Source: Paracoccaceae bacterium | GTDB lineage: Bacteria; Pseudomonadota; Alphaproteobacteria; Rhodobacterales; Rhodobacteraceae | Direction of reading: 5' to 3' | NCBI GenBank assembly: GCA_007131465.1 | Contig: SLQN01000414.1 | Location: forward strand, 1 to 5,582 | DNA length: 5,582 nucleotides | Shown: positions 1 to 5,582 of the stretch, piece after piece | Position numbering within the stretch: the first letter of the stretch is position 1 | How the letters are laid out: every line of letters starts with the position of its first letter | Program-made: the position numbers and the translations under genes | Notes under the pieces: generated by a model | Database searches by the model: none | Told to the model about the DNA's origin: nothing | Seen by the model: the letters and a program-made list of their open reading frames with translations, nothing else

Positions 1-327
1 AAACCGCAGGCTCTTTGGAGTTCGATCTACCGCGATAGTTTGTTCCCCCGGATCGAATACGCTGAGGCCTGGAAGGTGCTGCAGCGGGACCTGCCGCGAC
101 GCGACGCCTGCCGCCGCATGGTCGATCTGCTCTTCATCGCCCACGACCAGGCCTGTGAGGCGGAACTGGCGCATTTGCTGGCGGCAGACCTCGACGCAGG
201 GTGGGTGCCGGATCCCAAAAGGCTGGCATCAAGGCTAACCCCGAGACACATGGCGTTGCCCACGGATATCGCTGTCGCTCACCCACCACTGGACAGCTTC
301 GATGCTCTCCTGGGAGCAAGCGCATGA
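1..327 (+). CDS. istA: IS21-family transposase IstA, C-terminal 108 residues (5' partial)
   Basis: The reading frame is open from the first base and ends at TGA 325-327, giving the last 108 residues of a protein whose start lies upstream of the window. It reads KPQALWSSIYRDSLFPRIEY and continues with the motif LPRRDACRRMVDLL and an acidic, leucine-rich stretch ending FDALLGASA. This matches the C-terminal tail of IS21-type IstA, downstream of the DDE catalytic domain. The catalytic residues themselves are therefore not visible here. IstA carries out the DNA cleavage and strand transfer of the element, with IstB as partner. The stop overlaps the istB start in ATGA (324-327), so the two are probably co-translated. 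A TTG at 40-42 is an internal codon, not a start. The assignment also rests on the complete istB next to it. Confidence 0.87.
   Translation, partial: KPQALWSSIYRDSLFPRIEYAEAWKVLQRDLPRRDACRRMVDLLFIAHDQACEAELAHLLAADLDAGWVPDPKRLASRLTPRHMALPTDIAVAHPPLDSFDALLGASA
312..316 (+). promoter_or_regulatory. Ribosome binding site of istB
   Basis: GGGAG lies inside the istA coding end, 7 nt before the ATG at 324. It supports 324 as the istB start rather than the in-frame upstream ATG at 201. Confidence 0.6.
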
Positions 328-1139
328 CCGCCCGTGAGATCGACATCCACACGCTGCCCAGCATGCTGACCGCGCTGCGGCTTCCCAGCTTCCACAAACT
401 CTGGCTGGAAATCGCCGCGCGTGCCGATACCGAAGGCTGGCCTGCCGCCCGATTCCTGGCTGTGCTGGCAGAATATGAACTGGCCGAGCGCGACATGCGC
501 CGCATCCGGCGCCATCTGAACGAGGCACAGCTCCCGGCGGGTAAGACGCTGGCAACCTTCGACTTCAAGGCGCTGCCAACCTTGCCGCGCCCTCGCGTCG
601 AGGCCCTGACAGCAGGCGATTGGCTGAGCGGCGGCGGCAACCTGATTGCCATCGGCAATTCCGGCACCGGCAAGACGCACGTTCTGTGCGCCATTGGCCA
701 TGCCCTGATCGAGGCGGGACACCGCGTGTTCTACACCCGGACCAGCGATCTGGTGCAAAGGCTCCAGGCCGCCCGTCGCGATCTCGTCCTTGAGGCCGCG
801 CTCGCCAAACTCGACAAGTTCGACCTGATCATCCTTGATGACATAACCTATGCCCACAAGGATCAGGCTGAAACCGGCGTCCTCTTTGAGCTTATCGCAC
901 GGCGCTACGAATACCGCAGCATCGCCATCGCCGCCAACCAGCCCTTCAGCGGTTGGGATCAGATCTTCCCCGACCAGGCCATGACCGTCGCCGCCATCGA
1001 CAGATTGGTCCATCACGCGACTATTTTTGAGATGAACGCTGAAAGCTTCCGCCAACGCGTGGCTGCCTCCAACAAGAGGGCTCAGGCCGAAGCGCCGACG
1101 ACAACCATCAACGACAACCAAAACGAAGGAGCAACCTGA
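324..1139 (+). CDS. istB: IS21-family helper ATPase IstB
   Basis: This 271-residue protein is the AAA+ ATPase (DnaA/DnaC-like) that assists the IstA transposase in target selection and strand transfer. Residues 1-100 form the family's N-terminal part (LPSMLTALRLPSFHKLW, then ERDMRRIRRHL). The Walker A motif GNSGTGKT is at residues 111-118, the Walker B motif LIILDD at 168-173, and a sensor-like AANQPF around 203-208. The arginine-containing DRLVHH at 226-231 is typical of IstB. The ATG at 324 was chosen because it overlaps the istA stop, is preceded by GGGAG, and begins where IstB similarity begins. The open frame extends to an ATG at 201, but those 41 residues are istA read out of frame. All motifs look intact and the length is normal, so this gene is probably functional. 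Confidence 0.93.
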   Translation: MTAREIDIHTLPSMLTALRLPSFHKLWLEIAARADTEGWPAARFLAVLAEYELAERDMRRIRRHLNEAQLPAGKTLATFDFKALPTLPRPRVEALTAGDWLSGGGNLIAIGNSGTGKTHVLCAIGHALIEAGHRVFYTRTSDLVQRLQAARRDLVLEAALAKLDKFDLIILDDITYAHKDQAETGVLFELIARRYEYRSIAIAANQPFSGWDQIFPDQAMTVAAIDRLVHHATIFEMNAESFRQRVAASNKRAQAEAPTTTINDNQNEGAT

Positions 1140-1160
1140 GCCAGAATATCGAACGAAACG

Positions 1161-1193
1161 CCACCCCGGCGGCCGAAAAACCGGCCAAGGTGG
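1161..1193. other. Imperfect hairpin in IS right terminus
   Basis: GGCCG at 1171-1175 pairs with CGGCC at 1182-1186 around an A-rich loop, and an outer CCACC (1161-1165) pairs with GGTGG (1189-1193). The hairpin follows the istB stop by about 20 nt and might reduce readthrough out of the element. There is no T-tract after it, so an intrinsic terminator is not supported. Confidence 0.3.
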
Positions 1194-1221
1194 TTGTCGG
1201 TCACTGACAAGATGGTTGACG
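1184..1221 (+). repeat. Two related terminal repeats of the IS21 right end
   Basis: GCCAAGGTGGTTGTCG at 1184-1199 and GACAAGATGGTTGACG at 1206-1221 match at 13 of 16 positions with a 22-bp periodicity. Multiple short repeats in each terminus are characteristic of IS21-family elements and are thought to bind the transposase. The outer copy ends 7 bp before the proposed IS boundary at 1228. Confidence 0.65.
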
Positions 1222-1254
1222 CGCTACACTGGAGGGCGCGCGTGCGGTCTTCAT

Positions 1255-1288
1255 GGCGCGCGGCTATGAACGGCGCGCGGCTATGAAC
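1255..1288 (+). repeat. Exact 17-bp tandem duplication inside the TetR pseudogene
   Basis: GGCGCGCGGCTATGAAC occurs twice head to tail, at 1255-1271 and 1272-1288, with no mismatch. Seventeen is not a multiple of three, so the duplication shifts the frame. The codons for ARGYE are present in both copies, in different frames, and the second-copy frame meets an in-frame TGA at 1267-1269 when read backwards. This is what separates the helix 1 part of the TetR gene from the rest. Confidence 0.95.
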
Positions 1289-1808
1289 GCGCCAGCGTGG
1301 ACGAGATCGCGCGCGTCTCGGGTGTGTCGAAGGCGACGCTATACAGCTACTTCCCCGAAAAGCGGCTGCTGTTCACCGAGATGTATCGCACCGAGATCCT
1401 GCGATTGGCCGATTCGGCGGTCGAGTTGTCGGACACCACCCCGCCGGAGATCGCGCTGCCCGAGGCGGCGCGGCGCTTCGTGGGGTTTCTGACATCGGAA
1501 TTCTCGTTGGCGATGTATCGCATCTGCGTTGCCGAATCGCCGCGCTTCCCCGAAATCGGGCGGGCGTTCTATGAAAGCGGGCCGGAACTGGGGCGCGCGC
1601 GGCTGGGCGCTTATTTCGCGGCGCAGCAGGCGCAGGGCAAGCTGCGCATCAACGATATCGACCTGGCCGCCGACCAGTTTTTCCAGCTTTGCCAGACCAC
1701 GCTGAGCGACCAGATGATCTGCGGGATCGAGACGCAGTTCTCGGCCGCCACGCGGGCCCGCGTGGCGGAGGGGGCGGTGCATCTGTTTCTGGCGGCCTAT
1801 GGTGTGCG

Positions 1809-1812
1809 CTAG
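1809..1812. other. Shared CTAG: overlapping stop codons of convergent genes
   Basis: The plus-strand TetR remnant stops with TAG at 1810-1812 and the minus-strand LacI gene stops with TAG read from 1811 to 1809. Both lie in the palindrome CTAG, so the genes overlap tail to tail with no space for a conventional terminator. Confidence 0.95.
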
Positions 1813-2846
1813 CGACCACCAGAGACGAAGGCCGTGGTCTTGCGCAGCTTCAGGCTGACCGGAAAGCGGGAACTGACGATCTGGTCGCAGTCTAGATCAG
1901 CGACGCTCTGGACAAGGTTCTGACCCGCACGCGCACCGATTTCCCGTGCCGGGATACGGACTGTCGTCAAGGCCGGGAAACCGTCGCCGGACCCTACGAA
2001 ATCACCTATCCCCATGATGGAGATATCCTGCGGGATGCGAAGGCCCAGTTCCATTGCGGCCGCGATTGCGCCCTGGGCAATCACGTCATTGCCGCAAATC
2101 AGGGCTGTCAGCGACAGGTTTCGCTGCAGCAACTCCTGGCACGCCGCCTTTGAATGGGCGATACTGTAGAGCGACTGCGCCATCCACGCGTCGGGACACG
2201 CGACCCCGGCATCGCGCAGAATCTCGGTGGCGGCACCAAGCCTGTCGCGGGCGCGGTCGTTTTCGGCCGTTGGCGGAAAGATGAAGCCGATCCTGCGATG
2301 CCCGAGCGCAAGGATATGCCTGGCGGCGACCTGCCCAGCCTCTCGGTTATCCGACCCGATGCAGGAGATGCGCGCGGTCTCGGAATAGCTCCACACGGCG
2401 ATGACCGGCACGTTCTGCGACTTGAACAATCGGTAGGTGTCTTCGCTGTGATCCAGTCCGATCAGCGCAATGCCATCGACGCGATGTTCCAGCAGTTTTC
2501 GGATGACACTGTATTCGGTGCGCAGGTCGTAATTATGCGTTGCCAGCAGGAGGGTGAAGCCCAGTTCCGACACGGCATCATTGAAGGATTGCACGAGTTC
2601 GGCGAAGATCGAGAAATTGACTGTGGGCACGACCAGCCCCAAGGTCGCGCTGCGTCGGCCATGCATTGTCTGCGCGGCGCGATTGCGGATGTATCCGGTC
2701 TTGCGCACAGCCTTCTCGATCTTCTTGCGGGTGGCGGGACTGACCAGATCGGGATGATTCAGCGCACGCGAAACTGTCGCAGGCGACACCCCTGCGACCT
2801 TTGCAACGGTAACGATATCAGCCTTATATGTCTGTTTTATAGCCAT
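1809..2846 (-). CDS. sauR: LacI-family transcriptional regulator, probable sulfoacetate regulator SauR
   Basis: The 345-residue protein has the normal LacI-family length and layout. The N-terminal helix-turn-helix is at residues 11-33 (IVTVAKVAGVSPATVSRALN), the hinge helix is RNRAAQTMHGR at 54-64, and a periplasmic-binding-protein-like effector domain runs from about 68 (LGLVVPTVNFSIFAELVQSF) to the end, with the common GSDNREAG at 164-171. The ATG at 2846 was chosen because it starts just before the DNA-binding domain and has AAGG 8 nt upstream. The open frame continues upstream to 3002, but that part overlaps the divergent gene and has no family similarity. It is transcribed divergently from the dehydrogenase gene across a 95-bp gap and probably represses that operon until a pathway metabolite binds. 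The LacI-family call is certain. The sauR name rests on gene order with sauS and sauT. Met61 sits where LacI proteins usually have the leucine that inserts into the operator. Confidence 0.85.
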   Translation of the reverse strand: MAIKQTYKADIVTVAKVAGVSPATVSRALNHPDLVSPATRKKIEKAVRKTGYIRNRAAQTMHGRRSATLGLVVPTVNFSIFAELVQSFNDAVSELGFTLLLATHNYDLRTEYSVIRKLLEHRVDGIALIGLDHSEDTYRLFKSQNVPVIAVWSYSETARISCIGSDNREAGQVAARHILALGHRRIGFIFPPTAENDRARDRLGAATEILRDAGVACPDAWMAQSLYSIAHSKAACQELLQRNLSLTALICGNDVIAQGAIAAAMELGLRIPQDISIMGIGDFVGSGDGFPALTTVRIPAREIGARAGQNLVQSVADLDCDQIVSSRFPVSLKLRKTTAFVSGGR

Positions 2847-2854
2847 TATTTTGA

Positions 2855-2858
2855 CCTT
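2855..2858 (-). promoter_or_regulatory. Ribosome binding site of sauR
   Basis: On the minus strand AAGG (within AAAAGGTC) lies 8 nt before the ATG at 2846. It supports this start over the much longer open frame. Confidence 0.55.
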
Positions 2859-2871
2859 TTCGCCCCAATTT

Positions 2872-2899
2872 ATGAAAACATTTGTATTACTATTTTCAT
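2872..2899. promoter_or_regulatory. Candidate LacI-type operator
   Basis: ATGAAAA at 2872-2878 and TTTTCAT at 2893-2899 form perfect 7-bp inverted arms around a 14-bp centre. Within it, ATGAAAACATTTGTAT (2872-2887) is itself an imperfect palindrome (5 of 8 base pairs symmetric) of the 16-bp size typical of LacI-family operators. It lies 25 bp from the regulator start and 42 bp from the dehydrogenase start. The position suits a repressor controlling both genes. Which of the two symmetries is real is unknown. Confidence 0.4.
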
Positions 2900-2931
2900 C
2901 ACATACGGTTGGGTTTGTAAACTGATCCTTG

Positions 2932-2936
2932 GGAGG
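2932..2936 (+). promoter_or_regulatory. Strong ribosome binding site of sauS
   Basis: GGAGG, within the longer purine run GGGAGGGG (2931-2938), lies 5 nt before the GTG at 2942. It decides for GTG as the start codon. Confidence 0.75.
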
Positions 2937-2941
2937 GGACC

Positions 2942-4351
2942 GTGACAGTTCAGGGAGTGGGCGAACAGATCGACGTTCTTGTTGCGCGTGCCCGGCAGGC
3001 ACAGGCCGACTTCGAGGCGCAGGGCAGTCAGGCGCGGTATGACCGTGCTGCGCAGGCAGCAGCCTGGGCGATCATGGAGCCGGGGCGCAATGCCCGGATT
3101 GCGGAACTGGCGGTGCAGACAACCGGGCTGGGAAACATCCCCGACAAGATCATCAAGAACCACCGCAAGACCCTGGGCCTGATGCGCGACATTGCGGGCG
3201 CGCAGACCTTTGGCGTGCTGTCAGACGACCCCGAAACCGGCATCATTGAAATTGCCCGGCCACTCGGGATTGTGGGCGCGGTCGTTCCATCCACAAATCC
3301 GGCCGCGACACCCGCGAACAATGTCATCAACGCGCTGAAATGTGGCAATGCCATCATCCTGTCCCCCTCGCCCAAGGGTGTGGCCTGCTGTGAATTGCTG
3401 GTCGCGTTCATCCATGCCGAGTTTGACAAGATCGGCGAGAACACGGCCCTTGTGCAGATGGTCCCGCCTCCGGGCAGCAAGGTCGCGACCCAGCGCCTGC
3501 TGGAACTGGTGGACCTTGCTGTCGTGACCGGCAGTCAGGACAATGTGCGCCGCGCCTATTCCAGCGGAACGCCCGCAATCGGGGTCGGGGCCGGGAATGT
3601 CACTGTCATCGTGGATGAAACGGCGGATCTGGCCGCGGCGGCAAAAAAGATTGCCGCCTCCAAGACCTTCGACAATGCAACCTCGTGTTCATCCGAGAAT
3701 GCCCTGGTGGTGGTGGACAGTGTCTATGACGCCTTCGTGGCCGCGCTGGACGCCGAAGGCGGGGCCCTTGTGCCGCAGCGTGAGGCCGCAGGCATCGTGG
3801 CAAAGCTCTGGCCCGACGGGCATCTGAACCGCAGCGTCATCGCGAAGGACGCGGATATTCTGATCGAAAAGCTGGGGCTGACCGGCAAGGTTCCCGCCAG
3901 CACGCGCTTTGTCGCGGTCGAAACCGACGGGATCGGTCCGGACCATCCATTGTCTGGCGAAAAGCTTAGCCGCGTGGTCGCGCTTTACCGTGCCCGCGAC
4001 TACGATCATGCGGTCGAGATTACACGGCGCGTGCTGGAATTTCAGGGGGCCGGTCATTCGCTCGGGCTGCACAGCACCGATGTCGGACGCCCGCTTGCGC
4101 TGGGCGCGCAGATGCCGACCTGCCGGGTTATTGTCAATCAGGCGCATTGCTTTGCGACGGGCGGATCCTTCGATAACGGCCTGCCCTTCTCCCTGTCGAT
4201 GGGGTGCGGAAGCTGGGGCGGCAATTCCATTGATGACAATCTGCACTGGCGCCATTTCACCCAGCGCACAAAGGTTGTCCGGCCAATCCCGGCGCGCGAA
4301 CCCGCGCTTGACGCGATTTTCGCCGATTACTGGGCCGTGGCGGGAAAATGA
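2942..4351 (+). CDS. sauS: CoA-acylating aldehyde dehydrogenase, probable sulfoacetaldehyde dehydrogenase SauS
   Basis: The 469-residue protein belongs to the CoA-acylating branch of the aldehyde dehydrogenase superfamily (relatives: EutE, SucD, the ALDH half of AdhE). In the sulfoacetate pathway SauS reduces sulfoacetyl-CoA with NAD(P)H to sulfoacetaldehyde and free CoA, in the cytoplasm. Visible landmarks are the cofactor-domain stretch RPLGIVGAVVPSTNPAATPA (106-125), the ALKCGNAIILSPSPKG segment (131-146), VTGSQDNVRRAYSSG (195-209), GVGAGNVTVIVD (214-225) and the active-site motif TFDNATSCSSENALVV, with Cys249 as the predicted nucleophile. The C-terminal iron alcohol dehydrogenase domain of AdhE is absent. 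The GTG start is fixed by a strong ribosome binding site. The stop overlaps the ligase start (ATGA, 4348-4351), so the two are co-translated. The acylating ALDH class is firm. Sulfoacetaldehyde as substrate is inferred from overall similarity and the adjacent LacI and ligase genes; another short acyl-CoA is possible. Confidence 0.8.
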   Translation: MTVQGVGEQIDVLVARARQAQADFEAQGSQARYDRAAQAAAWAIMEPGRNARIAELAVQTTGLGNIPDKIIKNHRKTLGLMRDIAGAQTFGVLSDDPETGIIEIARPLGIVGAVVPSTNPAATPANNVINALKCGNAIILSPSPKGVACCELLVAFIHAEFDKIGENTALVQMVPPPGSKVATQRLLELVDLAVVTGSQDNVRRAYSSGTPAIGVGAGNVTVIVDETADLAAAAKKIAASKTFDNATSCSSENALVVVDSVYDAFVAALDAEGGALVPQREAAGIVAKLWPDGHLNRSVIAKDADILIEKLGLTGKVPASTRFVAVETDGIGPDHPLSGEKLSRVVALYRARDYDHAVEITRRVLEFQGAGHSLGLHSTDVGRPLALGAQMPTCRVIVNQAHCFATGGSFDNGLPFSLSMGCGSWGGNSIDDNLHWRHFTQRTKVVRPIPAREPALDAIFADYWAVAGK

Positions 4352-5582
4352 CCACGATCTCCAAGACGCCGCCTGCGGGAACTGTGCGCGACTGGCTTGA
4401 TCTGCGCGCGCAGACACAGGGCGGTGAGTTGGGCTTCATCTTTCCCGATGCGCCCCCCCTGCCCTGGGCAGAGCTGCGCGACGAGGCCGCAGGGATTGCC
4501 GCGAGGCTGGCGGGCTTGGGGCTGCAGAAGGGCGATTGCGTCGCTGTGATGCTGCCCAACAGCCGACAGGGTATCCTGTGTCTGTTCGGGGCGCTTTACG
4601 GGGGGTTTCGGACCGCATTGATCAATCTGGTCGCGGGAGCTGAGGCGATCGGCTATGCGCTGGCACATTCGGAAGCGAAGGTCGTTCTGGTCGGCGACGC
4701 GCAGACCGATCTGCTTGAGCTTGCGACACAGGAACATCGCGTTGCGGCCCGGACTGTGACGGTGGGCGCGCAGATTGACTGGCCCGCGGCGACACAAACC
4801 GGATCACTGGCTGCACTTGGCCCGCAGGATGCGTCCATTCTGATGTATACGTCGGGGACAACCGGGCGGCCCAAGGGGGTGTTGCACACGCAGGCCAGCC
4901 TGCTTGCCGGGGGCTGGACCGCTGCGCTCGCGCATCGCCTGTCGGCAGAGGATCGTGCGCTGTGTGTCTTGCCGATCTACCACATCAACGGGCTTTGCGT
5001 GACAGTGATGGGAACGCTGGTGTCCGGCGGGTCTGCAGTCGTCTGCGAGAAGTTTTCCGGCAGCCGGTTCTGGGCGCTGTGCAAAACGCATCAGGTGACG
5101 TGGTTTTCCGTCGTGCCGACGATCATTTCGCATCTGTTGCACGGCAAGGACGATCCCGACGCAGCGACCAGAGCGCGGATACGGTTCGGGCGGTCCGCAT
5201 CATCGGCCCTGGCGGTCGAGACGCAGACCGCCTTTCAGACGCGCTTTGGCATTCCCATCATCGAGACGATGGGCCTGACGGAAACGGCGGCACAGATCCT
5301 GTCAAACCCGTTGCCGCCGGGGACGCGCAAGATCGGCTCTCCCGGTATTGGTTTTGGCAACGAGGTGATCATCCTGTCCAAGGAGCTGAAACCTGTTTCC
5401 CCCGGCACAGAGGGCGAAATCGCGGTGCGTGGCCCCAATGTCATGACCTGCTATTTCCGCAATGCGACAGCGACACAGGAGACGTTCACACCCGATGGAT
5501 GGCTGCGGACAGGCGATCTGGGACGGATGGACGCGGATGGCTATGTCTTCGTCACCGGGCGCCTGAAGGAACTGATCATCAA
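4348..5582 (+). CDS. sauT: AMP-forming acyl-CoA ligase, probable sulfoacetate-CoA ligase SauT (3' partial)
   Basis: The frame is open from ATG 4348 to the window end, giving 411 residues without a stop. The protein is an ANL-superfamily (acyl-CoA synthetase) enzyme. It has the ATP-binding loop YTSGTTGRPKG at residues 167-177, the second motif ETMGLTE at 306-312, GWLRTGD at 384-390 with the ribose-binding aspartate at 390, and the hinge GRLKELI at 404-410, where the window ends. The mobile C-terminal domain, about 100 residues with the catalytic lysine, is missing only because of the window edge. SauT activates sulfoacetate with ATP and CoA to sulfoacetyl-CoA plus AMP and pyrophosphate, supplying the substrate of the enzyme encoded just upstream. 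The start overlaps the sauS stop by ATGA, and only a weak GGGA precedes it, suggesting translational coupling. Ligase class is certain. Substrate is inferred from the gene pair; malonate- or crotonobetaine-type ligases look similar. Confidence 0.82.
   Translation, partial: MTTISKTPPAGTVRDWLDLRAQTQGGELGFIFPDAPPLPWAELRDEAAGIAARLAGLGLQKGDCVAVMLPNSRQGILCLFGALYGGFRTALINLVAGAEAIGYALAHSEAKVVLVGDAQTDLLELATQEHRVAARTVTVGAQIDWPAATQTGSLAALGPQDASILMYTSGTTGRPKGVLHTQASLLAGGWTAALAHRLSAEDRALCVLPIYHINGLCVTVMGTLVSGGSAVVCEKFSGSRFWALCKTHQVTWFSVVPTIISHLLHGKDDPDAATRARIRFGRSASSALAVETQTAFQTRFGIPIIETMGLTETAAQILSNPLPPGTRKIGSPGIGFGNEVIILSKELKPVSPGTEGEIAVRGPNVMTCYFRNATATQETFTPDGWLRTGDLGRMDADGYVFVTGRLKELII

Larger units (their letters stand above)
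1..1228 (+). mobile_element. IS21-family insertion sequence, right part (left end outside window)
   Basis: The element is identified by its two-gene content: the end of an IstA transposase followed by a complete IstB ATPase, overlapping by ATGA as is usual in IS21 members. The right end is placed at about 1228. Read inward on the minus strand from there, the sequence starts TGTAGCGCGTCAACC, which fits the TGT start of IS21 ends. From 1229 onward the DNA reads as TetR-family protein (LEGARAVF...), so the host gene begins immediately after. Two related terminal repeats lie at 1184-1199 and 1206-1221. The left end and target-site duplication are outside the window, so whether the element is intact cannot be judged. 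Family assignment is firm. The boundary is an inference good to a few bases. Confidence 0.87.
1229..1812 (+). pseudogene. TetR-family regulator (AefR-like C-terminal half), 5'-truncated by IS21 and frameshifted
   Basis: This is the remnant of a TetR-type repressor. Directly after the IS end the frame reads LEGARAVFMARGYE (1229-1270), the usual TetR helix 1. It then jumps frame at a 17-bp tandem duplication and continues as RASVDEIARVSGVSKATLYS from 1288-1290. The DNA-binding helix-turn-helix is followed by a ligand domain with CVAESPRFPEIGRAFYESGP, typical of the AefR-like TetR C-terminal family. The frame ends at TAG 1810-1812. With one repeat copy removed, 1229-1812 is exactly 189 codons including the stop, so only about 15-20 N-terminal residues were lost to the IS. 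A shorter product could start at GTG 1297 (171 residues), but it would lack helix 1 and has no clear ribosome binding site, so DNA binding is unlikely. The ligand and targets cannot be told. It is convergent with the LacI gene and overlaps its stop codon. Confidence 0.85.
2847..2941. promoter_or_regulatory. Divergent promoter/operator region between sauR and sauS
   Basis: These 95 bp separate the two divergent starts and are clearly AT-richer than the coding DNA on both sides, as expected for a control region. It must hold the promoters of both genes. No pair of hexamers close to the sigma-70 consensus with 16-18 bp spacing stands out. On the minus strand TTTACA (2920-2915) is a possible -35 for the LacI gene but lacks a good -10. 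TTTGTA occurs twice on the plus strand (2881-2886 and 2914-2919). Confidence 0.7.

Noticed and set aside
201..323. N-terminal extension of IstB to ATG 201
   Set aside because: These 41 residues are the istA end read in another frame. The ATGA overlap and the ribosome binding site fix the start at 324.
279..1121. Long minus-strand open frame (280 codons) across istB
   Set aside because: It is the antisense shadow of istB, which has all its ATPase motifs. The minus-strand product shows no recognisable domain.
1171..1186. Intrinsic terminator after istB
   Set aside because: There is a 5-bp GC stem with an A-rich loop but no following T-run, so it is kept only as a weak hairpin.
1253..1492. 79-codon plus-strand open frame starting MARGYERRAAMN
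   Set aside because: Only its first six residues are meaningful (TetR helix 1). After the 17-bp duplication it runs out of frame through the TetR sequence, so it is not a separate gene.
2851..2896. Sigma-70 promoter for sauS using TTGACC (2851-2856)
   Set aside because: No -10-like hexamer lies 16-18 bp downstream. The AT-rich hexamers TACTAT and TATTTT are at the wrong spacing.
2154..2945. Plus-strand open frame (263 codons) opposite the LacI gene
   Set aside because: It is the complement of a well-supported LacI-family gene, runs through its promoter region, and resembles no known protein.
2847..3002. N-terminal extension of the LacI protein by 52 residues
   Set aside because: It would overlap the divergent gene and its ribosome binding site, and LacI proteins begin just before the helix-turn-helix.
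3689..4417. Minus-strand open frame (242 codons) opposite sauS
   Set aside because: It is an antisense shadow in GC-rich coding DNA. The plus strand carries clear aldehyde dehydrogenase motifs.

Overview
The window reads as a GC-rich alphaproteobacterial chromosome or plasmid segment. The organism guess (Rhodobacterales-like) rests on the style of the proteins and the G+C-rich codons, not on a marker gene, and is only moderately firm. It joins the 3' part of an insertion sequence to a small catabolic locus.

Region 1 (1-1228) is the right part of an IS21-family insertion sequence: the last 108 codons of the transposase gene istA, the complete ATPase helper gene istB translationally coupled to it by an ATGA overlap, and an 89-bp non-coding right terminus with two related internal repeats, ending in ...CTACA at about 1228. 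The left part of the element lies outside the window.

Region 2 (1229-1812) is a TetR-family regulator pseudogene with an AefR-like C-terminal half. It is broken twice. The IS end replaces its start and first ~15-20 codons, and an exact 17-bp tandem duplication (1255-1271 and 1272-1288) shifts the frame just before the helix-turn-helix. Removing one copy restores one open frame from the IS edge to the stop. Its stop codon overlaps the stop codon of the convergent LacI gene inside a single CTAG.

Region 3 (1809-5582) looks like a sulfoacetate catabolic locus of the sauRST type. A LacI-family regulator (sauR-like, minus strand) is divergent from a CoA-acylating aldehyde dehydrogenase (sauS-like), which overlaps by ATGA an AMP-forming acyl-CoA ligase (sauT-like) cut off by the window end. 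In the known pathway the ligase activates sulfoacetate to sulfoacetyl-CoA and the dehydrogenase reduces it to sulfoacetaldehyde, which would then be desulfonated by Xsc encoded elsewhere. The 95-bp divergent intergenic region holds a candidate LacI-type operator. The substrate assignment comes from family recognition plus the R-S-T gene order and has not been tested here.

No RNA genes, CRISPR array or convincing new multi-gene system were seen. The most notable points are the doubly broken TetR gene with its 17-bp duplication, the IS boundary, and the operator region.
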